From Buddleja alternifolia (lineage: Eukaryota; Streptophyta; Magnoliopsida; Lamiales; Scrophulariaceae): DNA of 64,000 nt. Below are positions 33,738-43,866 of the stretch, piece by piece; the stretch's first letter is position 1; every line of letters starts with the position of its first letter. The stretch lies in contig CM033396.1 in the NCBI GenBank assembly GCA_019426215.1, positions 35,950,503 to 36,014,502 on the forward strand. The letters run 5' to 3'. A model generated the notes under the pieces. The model saw nothing but the letters and a program-made list of their open reading frames with translations. It was not told where the DNA came from and ran no database searches. Both the position numbers and the translations under genes were made by a program.

Positions 33738-34746
33738 TGTTGTTCAATCTGCACCAAACATGAATACGAACAATCTGAATGCACAAAAGAATAATCAAGG
33801 TGAGAGAACACTATTTTTCCTTAACGCAAAATTATCCAGCTACAGGTGGTACAGGTCAATGCAATAGCGTCCTAAGATACGACAATTATTTTCTGAATTA
33901 CGAACCACTTCTAGTTTAGAAATTCAATGAACTCAAGAACTCTCGAAATTTAGAGTGAAGATTATATGAAATGATGTAAGATTTCAGTGTGAAAATTTCA
34001 GACTGGGGAAGAGCCTATTTATAGGCTTAAAAATTAGACAAGCCACTAAAAAATAAATTAAAACTACCTTTCAAATATATCTGTAATAGCATAAATAAAT
34101 TTGCTTGTTACAGATATGTGGCTGTTTGACTACTGAAGTCAAATGGTCCTTTTAGAAGCTGATTCAAATTTTGAACAAAAAGTAGCCAGCTTTTTATTCA
34201 AACTTGATTTTAAGCTTTCAGCAATTTTCAGTAGTTGGTTTACAGGTTAGGGAATTTTCTGAGCCCAAAAAATGAAATAACATTCAATTAAATTTGGCCC
34301 AAAAAGATAATTCATTTGAGCCCAGAAACCCAAACACCACAACCCCCAGACCCAGGCCCATGGACCTCAGACCCATGCTCGGGCCAGTCGGGGCGGGCGA
34401 ACCGGCAGCAGCGGCGCACATAGTGAATCGAACCATGGCTAGGTCCTCTCCCTTCACAATCCCACAAAATTTGAGATGACCCAGAGGGCCAACCCTTTAT
34501 CTCAAGGTAATTGTATATAAACTCATTCAACTTATAGTTTTAAATTAATGTGGGATATCCACATTCAAACACTCCATTTTAACACTTAATTTCTCATTCA
34601 TTACAAGTCCGAATCGAGAAATTCAAAATGCGAAACTTATCTACTCACGACGTAAATTAATATTATTTCGTGTCTCAGATACGTACGGTGTTCGAAATGC
34701 ATATGCAAAAGTGGTGGTCATACACTTCCATACACAGTTTCCAATA
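33738..34746 (-). repeat. 5' LTR of the decayed copia element
   Basis: A direct repeat of 29244-30219, shown by shared words such as 'caatagcgtcc', 'ttattttctgaatta', 'gcctatttataggctt' and 'cccttcacaatcccacaaaa' (with small changes). The terminal ccaaca of the other LTR reads ccaata here. Confidence 0.8.
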
Positions 34747-34751
34747 AGCAC

Positions 34752-34880
34752 AATGTAGTATAACATAAAGAAAAAAGAAGCAAAACATGCGAGCAAAATC
34801 TTATGTGTATAATAAGTTAAAACCATTCATGTAATAAGTTGCATGTCAGTTCATTTTATATACATATATATATATATATA
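34752..34880. other. Short spacer with (TA)n
   Basis: (TA)n at about 34862-34880 borders the next element. Nothing else seen. Confidence 0.5.
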
Positions 34881-35159
34881 GGGATAATTACATCGGGGGT
34901 CCTGAGGTAAGGACTAATTACAAAAAAATCTCCTAGTTACATAAATTACAAGTAACATCCGAAGTTTTCATGTATTGATGTAAAAATGGATGGAAAGTAT
35001 CAAAAGACTAAAATGCCCTTACGGAATATTAAAAAAAAAAAAGAAAAACATTAAAAAAATTAAGAAAGCTGAATTACCATACTGCTCTTTACATCTCTAG
35101 ATTCACTTCTAATACCAATTTTAAAATAAAAAAAATTAAACGTAAAAGAAAAATACTTA

Positions 35160-35400
35160 TATACATATATATATGTATATATGAATATATTTATGTATTA
35201 TCTTACAAATTGCTTTGTGTGTGAATGTGTGTGCGCGCGCAACTGTGTGTGCGTGTGACTCTGTGTGTGTGTGTGACTATGTGTAATTGTGTGTGCCTTT
35301 GTGTGTAATGTTGTGTGTGTATGTGCGTGAGGGCGGGGTGGAAAAGACGACATTGTTCCCCACCCCCCATTTTTTTTCTTTTTCCATTTTTTTATTTAAT
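35160..35400. repeat. (GT)n and right arm, related to 8536-8835
   Basis: 'gtgtgtgtgactctgtg' words and the sequence 'gttccccaccccccatt' plus a T tract match the microsatellite and right arm at 8590-8832, including the 'gaagac(a/g)aca' junction style. This is a second dispersed copy. The left arm is missing here. Confidence 0.55.
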
Positions 35401-35801
35401 TTATAAAGTAATTTATTATTAAGTAATTTATTTTAGAAATTAATTAGTTTATTAAATAAATTTATTTATAAATTTCATAAATTAATTTAAAAAGAATATA
35501 AATTTTTAAATTATATAATCTATTATATAATCTAAACTATTAATTTAATTAAAAGATTAAAATGATTCACATAATTTTTTTATTTTGTAATTTGAATATA
35601 TTTAATTTTTTTAATTTTGTTGAAAATAATTTTTAATTATAAATAAAAATTTGAATACTTTACATACACAATATTACATATAGACCTATACTTTTACAAA
35701 ACATTACAAATAACACCAAAATGGTATAATTGTCCGAGAAAAGTTAGATTTTCATGTCCAAAAAAAGTCCGAGGTATTTTTGGAAGTTCACCGAAAATTT
35801 A

Positions 35802-36185
35802 GGCTATGTTTTGGGATGGTATTTTGGTGAAAAATTTATGGGGACATATGCGTGTTTGATGAGATTGTGTTTGGTTTTATTTTGGGAGTTGATTTTTGGG
35901 TGTGTTTTTTTGGTGAGATAATCTTTGATTTTGTTTCTAGAATGAACAAAAGTTACTGTAGCAGTTAAATCACGAAACTTTTGTTTATTAGAGAGGAGAG
36001 AGAAGAGAGAGAGCACAAAGAGAAGAGTGTAGGGACAAAGTAGGTGTAGAAAGATGAAAAATTATTATTATGTTTTTTTTTGACAAAAAAAGTAGTGTAT
36101 TTTTTACCAAATATTTTGTGAACCAAACATGATTTGGTGAGAATTTTGGACCAAACATGGTATGGAAACATAACCAAATATAGCC
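35802..36185. mobile_element. Tourist-like MITE, 384 bp
   Basis: The ends 'ggctatgttttgggat' and, inverted, 'ggctatatttggttat' are flanked by a perfect TTA duplication (35799-35801 and 36186-36188). Non-coding. The interior has repeated 'tttggtgag' and 'ccaaacat' words. Confidence 0.75.
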
Positions 36186-36796
36186 TTAACGTCGTCGTAC
36201 TGAAACCCCAACGGAAGGTGCCAAATGTTAGACGGAATAAACGGCTTGGATGTTACTTGTAATTTATGGAATTAGGGGATATTCTTTGTAATTTGGTCAT
36301 ACCTCAGGAACCCCAATATAATTATATATATATATATATATAGGGTATGAATCAAATACATCCCTATGCTTTAGATAAGACATAAGACCCAATCTAGACC
36401 ATTTAAACCATTTGATCCCAAGGTCCATAATTAAAGTCATTATTTCGGTTTTAATCTTTAATTTAATGATGATAGGGGCATTTGAGTCAATAGGTCTAAC
36501 AAACCCATGCAAATATCATGCTGGATCAAAATCAAATCTCACTTATGGAGCGCATAACAGATTCTCTTTCTCCAATTGATTTTTTTTTTCCAATTAAAAT
36601 TCGATCAGTTCACAGAACACATTAATATATTTCACAGAATGTAAAATATTTACATTATTCATCGTCAAATTCAATTAATCATCAAGCTCGATTCATCATC
36701 ATCGTCAAACTCAATCTGATGGATGCAAGTAGAACGACGATTTGATATCTACTGCAACACTTTGTGATTTCTCAACTTGCTGTGTATTTACAGTAG

Positions 36797-37021
36797 ATGC
36801 CAAACTCTCTTGACTTGCAGAATCATTGGCCATGGCTGAAAGGAAAGAAAAAGAAAGTGGAAGCTATGGTAGGAATCATTGGTCATGTCATATTCGTAGT
36901 GTTGGTCGGCATTATATACATACATACATACAGAATAGAAGAAGACATGGAGAGAAGAAAGGAAGAAGGGGAAGAAAACATCACAATTAGTGATTTTAAA
37001 CCATTATACAGTAGCTTATAA
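36797..37021 (+). CDS. Small putative membrane protein frame inside copy B
   Basis: 74 codons. The stretch 'VEAMVGIIGHVIFVVLVGI' followed by 'IHTYRIEED' and 'KEEGEENIT' matches the frame in copy A, with a longer hydrophobic segment that could span a membrane. Upstream the reading frame differs from copy A because of a 5-bp indel, so only the middle and end are conserved. No family was recognised. Confidence 0.3.
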   Translation: MPNSLDLQNHWPWLKGKKKKVEAMVGIIGHVIFVVLVGIIYIHTYRIEEDMERRKEEGEENITISDFKPLYSSL

Positions 37022-37200
37022 CACATTATACAGTAGTTTATAAACCATTATACAGTAGCTACAATGGTGATATACAGTGTGTGATTAGTCACATACAATT
37101 AGTGATTTCAAACCATTATACAGTATCTTATAAGCCATTATACAGTATGTTAGAACACATTATACAGTATGTTAATAACATATTTATACAGTATGTAATT
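37005..37200. repeat. 'cattatacagta' repeats of copy B
   Basis: At least six variants of 'cattatacagta(g/t)' spaced about 25 bp apart. They correspond to the minisatellite position in copy A. A few more units occur at 38460-38515, beyond the hAT insertion. Confidence 0.65.
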
Positions 37201-37357
37201 TAAGTAATTACAAATATTTCAGATAATTGACTGAATTGAACACCAACAAATTCAAAGTCGCAAATGTAAAGGGGGTGATAGAAACTCGTAGCAAAACTTC
37301 TCATACAAGTAAATTAAGTAACTTCCAAGTACACTGCGTGCTCGGATACATATCAGC

Positions 37358-38257
37358 CCATGTTTTGAAAATCGGACCGGACCGGCCGGTCCGACCGGTT
37401 AAAACCGGAACTAGCCACTTATCCGGTCCGGTTATGCGAAAAAAACGTTCGGGGCTCAAAACAGCTCAAAATCGTCAAAACCATTCGATCCGGCGGTTCA
37501 ACCGGTGAACCGGTAAAACCATTCCTAAATCTATTGACCCGGGCGGTTCTTGAAAAAAACAAAAAATCCAACCTATTTCAAAATCATAAAGGCAGAAGAA
37601 AGAACAAAACAAAACTCTCACTCACTCACTCACTCACTCAGCCGCAGAATAGGAGAAGTAGAAAAGGGGAAAGGCAGACCGGAGAGGGCGAAACCCCCGC
37701 TCAGCCCCACCGCAAACCTCCGCTCAGCCCCGCCGGTAATGAGCTTTAAAATTGTTTGGAATTTTTAATTGTTTTGTTGAATAATGAAATTGTAAGAGAA
37801 GATTAGAAAGGAAAATAGAGAAGAAAAATTAAGAAGTGAAGAAGAAGAAGAAAGAAAAAAAAAAAAAAGAAGAAAAATTCAGAAGTGAAGAAGAAGAAAA
37901 AGGGTACATATGGCTGCTGGCCGCTGCTGCTGTGTGTGTGAAGCAGAAAAGTAGGCCAGTAGGGTTGTGCTAGGAAATTTCTTTCTTGTATTTATATATT
38001 TTTTTCTTTTGTAATTTTGTTTTGCAGGCCCATTTCTATTATAATATATATATAAATGTTTTTGTGTGTGTGTATATATATATATATTTATATATATGCA
38101 TGTATATATATTTTTAATATTATTTGTATAATAAATATTATTTATTGTATAATTATGACGTCATCGGTTCGACCACGGTTCACCCGATGGTTGAACTGGT
38201 GACCCGTGATCCGGTCACTTTTCCGGTTAGCTGTCCGGTCCGATTTTCAGAATATTG
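37358..38257. mobile_element. hAT-like non-autonomous element, 900 bp
   Basis: Inverted ends 'ccatgttttgaaaatcggac' and 'caatattctgaaaatcggac' (right end read inverted) are flanked by a perfect 8-bp duplication, atatcagc (37350-37357 and 38258-38265), the hAT signature. The arms are rich in 'accgg' and 'ccggtc' words and much more G+C-rich than the surroundings. The interior has (CACT)n at about 37618-37640, an AAG-rich stretch (37800-37890) and (TA)/(TG) runs. No transposase frame. Confidence 0.8.
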
Positions 38258-39020
38258 ATATCAGCTTTGACATTATTAATTTGCTCATATATATCTCCAT
38301 TTATTCACTCTGTGATGTGCCACACTACAGGAACGCACAAATCCCATCCCATGCATGCCATAGAGTTTCTATAAATAAATGTCAATCTCCAGCATATTAG
38401 TTTCTCAATTCGATATATATATATATATATATACTATATAACATATTAAAAACATTTAATTATACAGTATGTTAATATATTATACAGTATATGATAACAC
38501 ATTATACAGTGTGTGTTTATACATCATGCACACACTGTATGATGCCGAGGCTCTTCATTCTCTCGGTGTTTTCTTTGATTCTTTGTGCTCGAGACTCCTC
38601 GTACTCTCCATTGCCTATTATTGCTTTTTCTTCTTCTTGTTTGTTCTTGTCAGAGTTTTTGGGTCTCTCTCTGCTTCTGGTGCTCACCATTGCTCTCTCT
38701 CTCTCTTTCTGTATGTCGTCTCTTCCTTCCACTGCTCAAATATTTGATTTTTCAAATTTGTTTGCAAGGTAATAAGAGAGAAAGTACTAAAAAAGGATGA
38801 TGAATAACGTAAATAAGGGAGATTTTAGGGGATATTCTGTGTCCTTTTTTTGCTTTCTTTTTTACTATACCCCTTATTCAATTGTAATCAATTTTTCAGC
38901 CCTTTATTTGTTTTTTTTTAGACTGTTGGATTTAATGGATCCAATGGTATAGATTGAGTCTTATATCTTATCTAATATATGGTGTGTATTCGATCTTGAC
39001 CCTATATATATATATATATA

Positions 39021-39989
39021 AATAATTATGATGATTTCAAAACTTAGAATCCAAACCTTCCTAAAAAGCATTCGGTGGTGGCGGTCAATCCTAAAATAAA
39101 TAAATTCTGGATTGAACTACAAACACTCTACACTTTGAGCGTTGTATTGGTAAATTTAATGAGCATGCACATTGTCACGTAAATTATGGATGTTATTTTT
39201 TTTAGTGAATTGATTATATAATATATGTTATTAATGTATGTCAAATAATAACAATTTTGATATTAGCTAACAATTATTACAATCAATTAAGAGCTACTAT
39301 TGAAATAGAGAAAGATCTATAGGTGAAAGTAAAACTCAAGATTTTAAATATCTTAGAGCCTCAATTTTACGTTCAGAGTTGGACAGCGTCGGTTATTATG
39401 AATAGCATTTAAGCGTATATATATGTCTATGTGTTCTCACGCGGAGAGGATAAGAGCAATGTCATTTATAAGACGCACAAAAACGTGATTTTAAAATTAG
39501 GAACTTCGATTGTTCAACTATTTGACCAACCTTCATAGACTCGTAAAACTATTTAGCACCGTGGAATATTATGAATCCCATCCTTTATATTTTGTTTCAT
39601 TTTTTCAGTGACACGTGGGCCTATGCGACAAGAAAAAGTTGAAAAGGGGAATTTCAATTTTATTTAATAAACAATTAGATAACAGTAATTAAAACTTTAT
39701 ACGTCTTATGTTTATTCATGTTTCCACGTAATTCGAAAATCTTAACAGTAATATAATACCTTACACTCCAAATCATTCACAATATAATTGTGTAACGTTC
39801 CTTTTATACTTATCATCTTAATATATGATAATATTTTTCTCTCTTAAACTTCTAATCATTTTGTGTAAAAACACATAAGATTTTTTTAACTTATATCATG
39901 TATTACGTATTTGATTGCGAATTATGGGCCCGGGTGATGGAGGAGATGAGGTGATGATTTTCCAGACTTTGAAGTACACAAACTCTAAG
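39021..39989. other. Spacer
   Basis: No supported gene or repeat. Confidence 0.45.
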
Positions 39990-40311
39990 AAAAAAATATT
40001 ATTGACAAATTTGAAGTGATAATAATGTCAAAATTGTCACTACAGATTACATTTACGTCATGAGTAACAATAATTTATGTTTTATCACAATAATATTTTT
40101 TAGTGGCTAGATTTTTTTATAAGTGTCACTATTGACAATTAGTGACAACATCAAGTGGTTACTGTAACTGTCATTCTCACTAAGTTGTTATTAAAAATAT
40201 ATTACTAATTATCAAGAGTGCCGATTTCTATACAATTCTTGTCATTTAACATTTATAATTAGTAATAATTTTGACATTATCGCTTAATATATATTTTATT
40301 TTTCTATAGTG
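39990..40311 (-). mobile_element. CACTA-type element end, inverted
   Basis: The right terminus, inverted, reads 'cactatagaaaaataaaata'. Inside are many 'agtgaca', 'gtcacta' and 'attgtcac' subterminal repeats, as at 10235 and 14774. The left terminus is not clear. Confidence 0.5.
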
Positions 40312-40420
40312 TGTTGTCTCTAGTCCAGAAATTAATCCTGAGCATTTTTTGTTTGATTTATTTGAATTCAAATTTAAGACTAAACTCAAGAAACACATTA
40401 TATATCGCTCAGTTAACTTT

Positions 40421-40580
40421 GGGGTAATTCCATGAGGGACTGAGTCCAATAGTTTGAGAACATATTATGTGTCAATCTCTTTCACACAAATATGTGTAGG
40501 GATCATACACAATGCACCTTATTGTGTAAGAGAGATAAATAATAAGGTCATTAGATTTTATCTAGCAGAGAATTTTCGGT
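40421..40580. mobile_element. MITE of the 9-bp-TSD family (imperfect ends)
   Basis: Inverted ends 'gggtaattccatg...ggactgagtccaatag' and, inverted, 'accgaaaattctctgctag' belong to the family described at 43589-43686 and 61719-62050. Flanking taactttgg and caactttgc match at 7 of 9 positions. Confidence 0.5.
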
Positions 40581-42041
40581 CAACTTTGCATCGCCCCCTT
40601 TAGTCAAAAAATAATAATATTGATTGGTTAAATTCTTAGTAAATTCTTGCGATAATTCCATGTTAAATCATCAAACATTTTTTCATAAATTCTTCTCATC
40701 ATTTGTTAAAGATGTGGAGCAAATATATATATATATATATATATATAACTGGTCAAAGTTTCATTTTCTTTTCTACAATAAAATAACAGCTAAATCTATT
40801 CTCAACACTTGGCTAAGACGCCTTCACAAACTACTTTCAAAATTATATGGATACTTTTCACAAGCCTTAGAGCGACTAATGGGAAAGGCAAGCCAAGCCG
40901 AGCCGAGCTGAAGCTGGGTTATTAGTCGGCAGTCGGTAGATATTTCATATGCACCTCCTTTAATTGTGGGACCCATGAATTGATGGGGGAAGAGCTCGAG
41001 ATGCCGTACTTAATATCATGAATAATAATGTCTTTTCGTACGATACGAAAAGTAAAAGATTTCAACTTTACAGAGTAGTAATAATATCACGAGACAGATA
41101 AGAAGGAACGTGGGAGCAAGTGGTTGTAGTTGCACTAATGTGGATACCACAAGTCAAGCCCAAATATTACTATTTGTAATTTTTTATTTATATTTTTTAA
41201 TTTAAGAATGGATTACATGATGAGTGACAAAGTGATCAACTAATGAGAAACATATATTTCAGTTTGGTTGAACCCAAGTAAAACATATATATACAATGCG
41301 AATTTTACGTGCTCTTTATGTACTTTGTGATTATCAATTGAGTCTTATGAGGTTGAGCTTAGAGCGATTTAAACTTAAATATCATCGAGTTCGAATATCA
41401 CATGCTCAAAATTCAATTGGTACGTTTTTCTTTGTGTTGGCAAAAGTTCGAATCCTAGCTAGCTTACAAAATTGTTTTCCCCCTCAAAATGAAAAAATAA
41501 AATAGAAGTATCTAATCAAGTGATCATTAAAAAACTACTCTTACATAATACACCAGAAAATTCTTCTAAATCTCCAAAAGAAGAATTTGCATTAATACAA
41601 ACACAAGACATGTTGCTTAAACGATCAGATACTCTTCCACTCAAATTAATTTATTTTAATTTTTGTAAAAGAATATATGCATACAAAATATTGAGCGAGT
41701 CATTCTTGGATCACCACTTGTTCAATCAAGTATTATCCATGTGAATTCTAGTTTGTTTGTTTTTTTTCCTAAGTGAAAATATTAGAAAATAGTCTTAGTT
41801 AGACAGTCACAAGCATAAACGATTTTTTCAAACATGTGATGGTGACATGTGCGATGGCAAAAAGATGAAACACGACAAACCACACAAGGATATTAGCAAA
41901 AATACAAGGAAGACCTTAATTACACGTTGTTTTCAACGCCTAACAAATTTTCAATTCGTACAACTGCTAAACATAGACCACTACCTAAACATGAGTTCAA
42001 CTAATTAACAAAATGTGACCACAAAATTAAATAAGTAACTT
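40581..42041. other. Spacer
   Basis: (TA)n at about 40722-40746. 41340-41480 has a B-box-like 'gttcgaatcct' without a convincing A box. No gene. Confidence 0.45.
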
Positions 42042-42050
42042 GTAAGTTTG

Positions 42051-42190
42051 GGAAAATTTTAGTTAAAACCTGGTTTGACCGCACCCAAGTGTATTTTATA
42101 GGGAGAGTGTATTACACTTGTTATATAATTGGTAAGTTATTTCAAAATACACATGAGTTTGGCCGAACCGGAAGCGGGTTAAAATTTCCC
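42051..42190. mobile_element. MITE, 140 bp, with 9-bp target duplication
   Basis: The ends 'ggaaaattttagttaaaacc' and, inverted, 'gggaaattttaacccgcttc' are flanked by a perfect duplication gtaagtttg (42042-42050 and 42191-42199). The 9-bp duplication and GG termini fit a Mutator-like MITE. Confidence 0.75.
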
Positions 42191-42199
42191 GTAAGTTTG

Positions 42200-43579
42200 G
42201 GTCACATGAATATGTAATTACTTTCATAAGAGGATATATTTATGTTCGATGAAGAGATATATTATCAATTTTGACTCCAATAAATATATACGGATAGATA
42301 CATCCAAATATGAGTGATGTGGTATTTGTTTGTCAAGCATACTCAATTCTTTATTCTATCATTCTATGTTATATGAGTGACTCAATATGTGACATGTGTC
42401 ATATTATTTTAGCTTTTATTTTATACTTTTCTTAAAAGTAAGTGCTCATGCTGAAGGAATTCAATTTATAAGTGTAGCATCGACGTGACTATTCATATTC
42501 ATATTTGTAGCCAAAATATAGGTTAAAAGTATCTAATATAGGGTGGTTCCTTTTAAAAAAAAAAAATCTAATACAGGTCCAATCTGTAATGGCTTACATA
42601 CTATAAATTATATGTTAATTATTTTATCTTACATGTTATTATTTAATTTTGTCAATATTAAAGTCTATTTGATACAATATTTAACTATTTAATATTAAGT
42701 GTTTAATATCCTATTGGTTAGAGAAAAGACATGATTTTACGTAAAGAAAAATTATGCTTTGATGGAAGTCAACTCTTAAAATTTTAATATAAAGAGGATT
42801 GATTCTCTCTCTACCTCCCTATACTCTGACATTACGTGAAAAACAAATAACTTAATTTGATGAAAGTGTATGTATATTTTTTATCATTCAAGAGGAGTCA
42901 AGAGAGAGAAATTGATATTTCTCGAGACTTTGCAAACCAGTGATTGATGATCAACGTCAAAAGACTAACAATGAAGGCTATGGACAAAGTTAGTCTTTAA
43001 TTTTTTACGATTGTGTGAAAATCATGAAGTTTATGATTATAAGAATCATATTACTTTATGAAATTTAACTTACGGGACAAGACAGACAAACCATATGACA
43101 ATTATTTACCTGTGATGCAGTTTTTCATGGACTGCGCTCGCAAATCTCATGTAACTCACATTGTCTTTACCAGATTGGACTATAATTAATATATATATAT
43201 ATATATATATATAACTAATTTATTGGTGAGAACATATAAACAGATATAAAACACTGAATAGATCTCTCATTTATTATCGAGAAGTCGATAAAACTCCCCC
43301 AATAATAGAGAAAAAAATGGACAGAAGAATGTAAAGGAAAAGAACAAAATAGCGTGATTGGATAGAATTGAAGTGAAGTGGATTATTCAAGATGAGACAT
43401 GCATGTGCGATTATATATAGACAATCTGTTTTATATGGAATATTAAATGTCACAAATTAAAATTTAATTATTAAATCAAGTGTTGTTCTTGGTATGTTCA
43501 ATGTTTACCTATGATGTAGGCTCCTCCACTTGTAACAATGATTAATTCTTCAACTGCACTTTCGGAACGATGTGACTAC
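42200..43579. other. Spacer
   Basis: (TA)n at about 43187-43214. No gene recognised. Confidence 0.45.
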
Positions 43580-43588
43580 AACTTTCAG

Positions 43589-43686
43589 GGGTTATTCTAT
43601 GTTGGACCCAGACCATTGATCTCGGTCCAGTTTTGACCGTTGGATCAACAAATAGGGGATAATCTCGGTCCAGCATAGAATTTTCC
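43589..43686. mobile_element. MITE, 98 bp, with perfect 9-bp target duplication
   Basis: The ends 'ggttattctatgttggaccc' and, inverted, 'ggaaaattctatgctggacc' are flanked by aactttcag on both sides (43580-43588 and 43687-43695). It is complete and ends 180 bp before the young copia element. Confidence 0.8.
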
Positions 43687-43866
43687 AACTTTCAGCTATT
43701 AATATTTTACTTTAAATTAGGTAAATATGATAAATCATATTAAGTTATTTCTATACCGTTTTAATCTCATTCACATTTTAGTTAATTTTGTATAATAGAT
43801 TTTTAGGTAATGTCAATTTCGTCTTATTTCTTCTCTATACTTGGGCTGTAATTTAAATGATGCTAT

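Larger units (their letters stand above)
29244..34746 (-). mobile_element. Decayed Ty1/copia LTR retrotransposon
   Basis: Two direct repeats of 976 bp (29244-30219) and 1009 bp (33738-34746) are LTRs in minus orientation. The flanking pentamers agcaa (29239-29243) and agcac (34747-34751) look like a 5-bp target duplication with one change. Between them, gag, protease, integrase and RT occur in copia order on the minus strand. LTR similarity looks near 80-85% by eye, so the insertion is old. The internal region is only about 3.5 kb because the RNase H part is missing. Confidence 0.85.
34881..36317. mobile_element. Long-TIR element with nested insertions
   Basis: Left arm words 'gtcctgaggta', 'attacaa' and 'ataaattacaagtaacatcc' recur inverted at the right end (36180-36317: 'ggatgttacttgtaatttat', 'tacctcagga'). 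Both outer ends run into (TA)n. The interior contains a (GT)n hairpin copy (35160-35400) and a complete Tourist-like MITE (35802-36185). No transposase. Confidence 0.6.
36341..39004 (+). mobile_element. (TA)n-flanked TIR element, copy B
   Basis: The left end 'tagggtatgaatcaaataca' and inverted right end 'tagggtcaagatcgaataca' form arms of about 85 bp. They are nearly the same as those of copy A (21252-22885). It is bordered by (TA)n on both sides (36318-36340 and 39003-39020). Subtracting the hAT insertion at 37358-38257 gives about 1.75 kb, close to copy A's 1.63 kb. The 3' half differs from copy A. Confidence 0.65.

Noticed and set aside
33427..33867. Thr/Arg-rich plus-strand frame of 146 codons
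   Set aside because: It is antisense to the Gly/Ser-rich start of the decayed copia gag and crosses the LTR boundary.
41340..41480. A possible SINE with 'gttcgaatcct'
   Set aside because: No convincing A box, tail or duplication.
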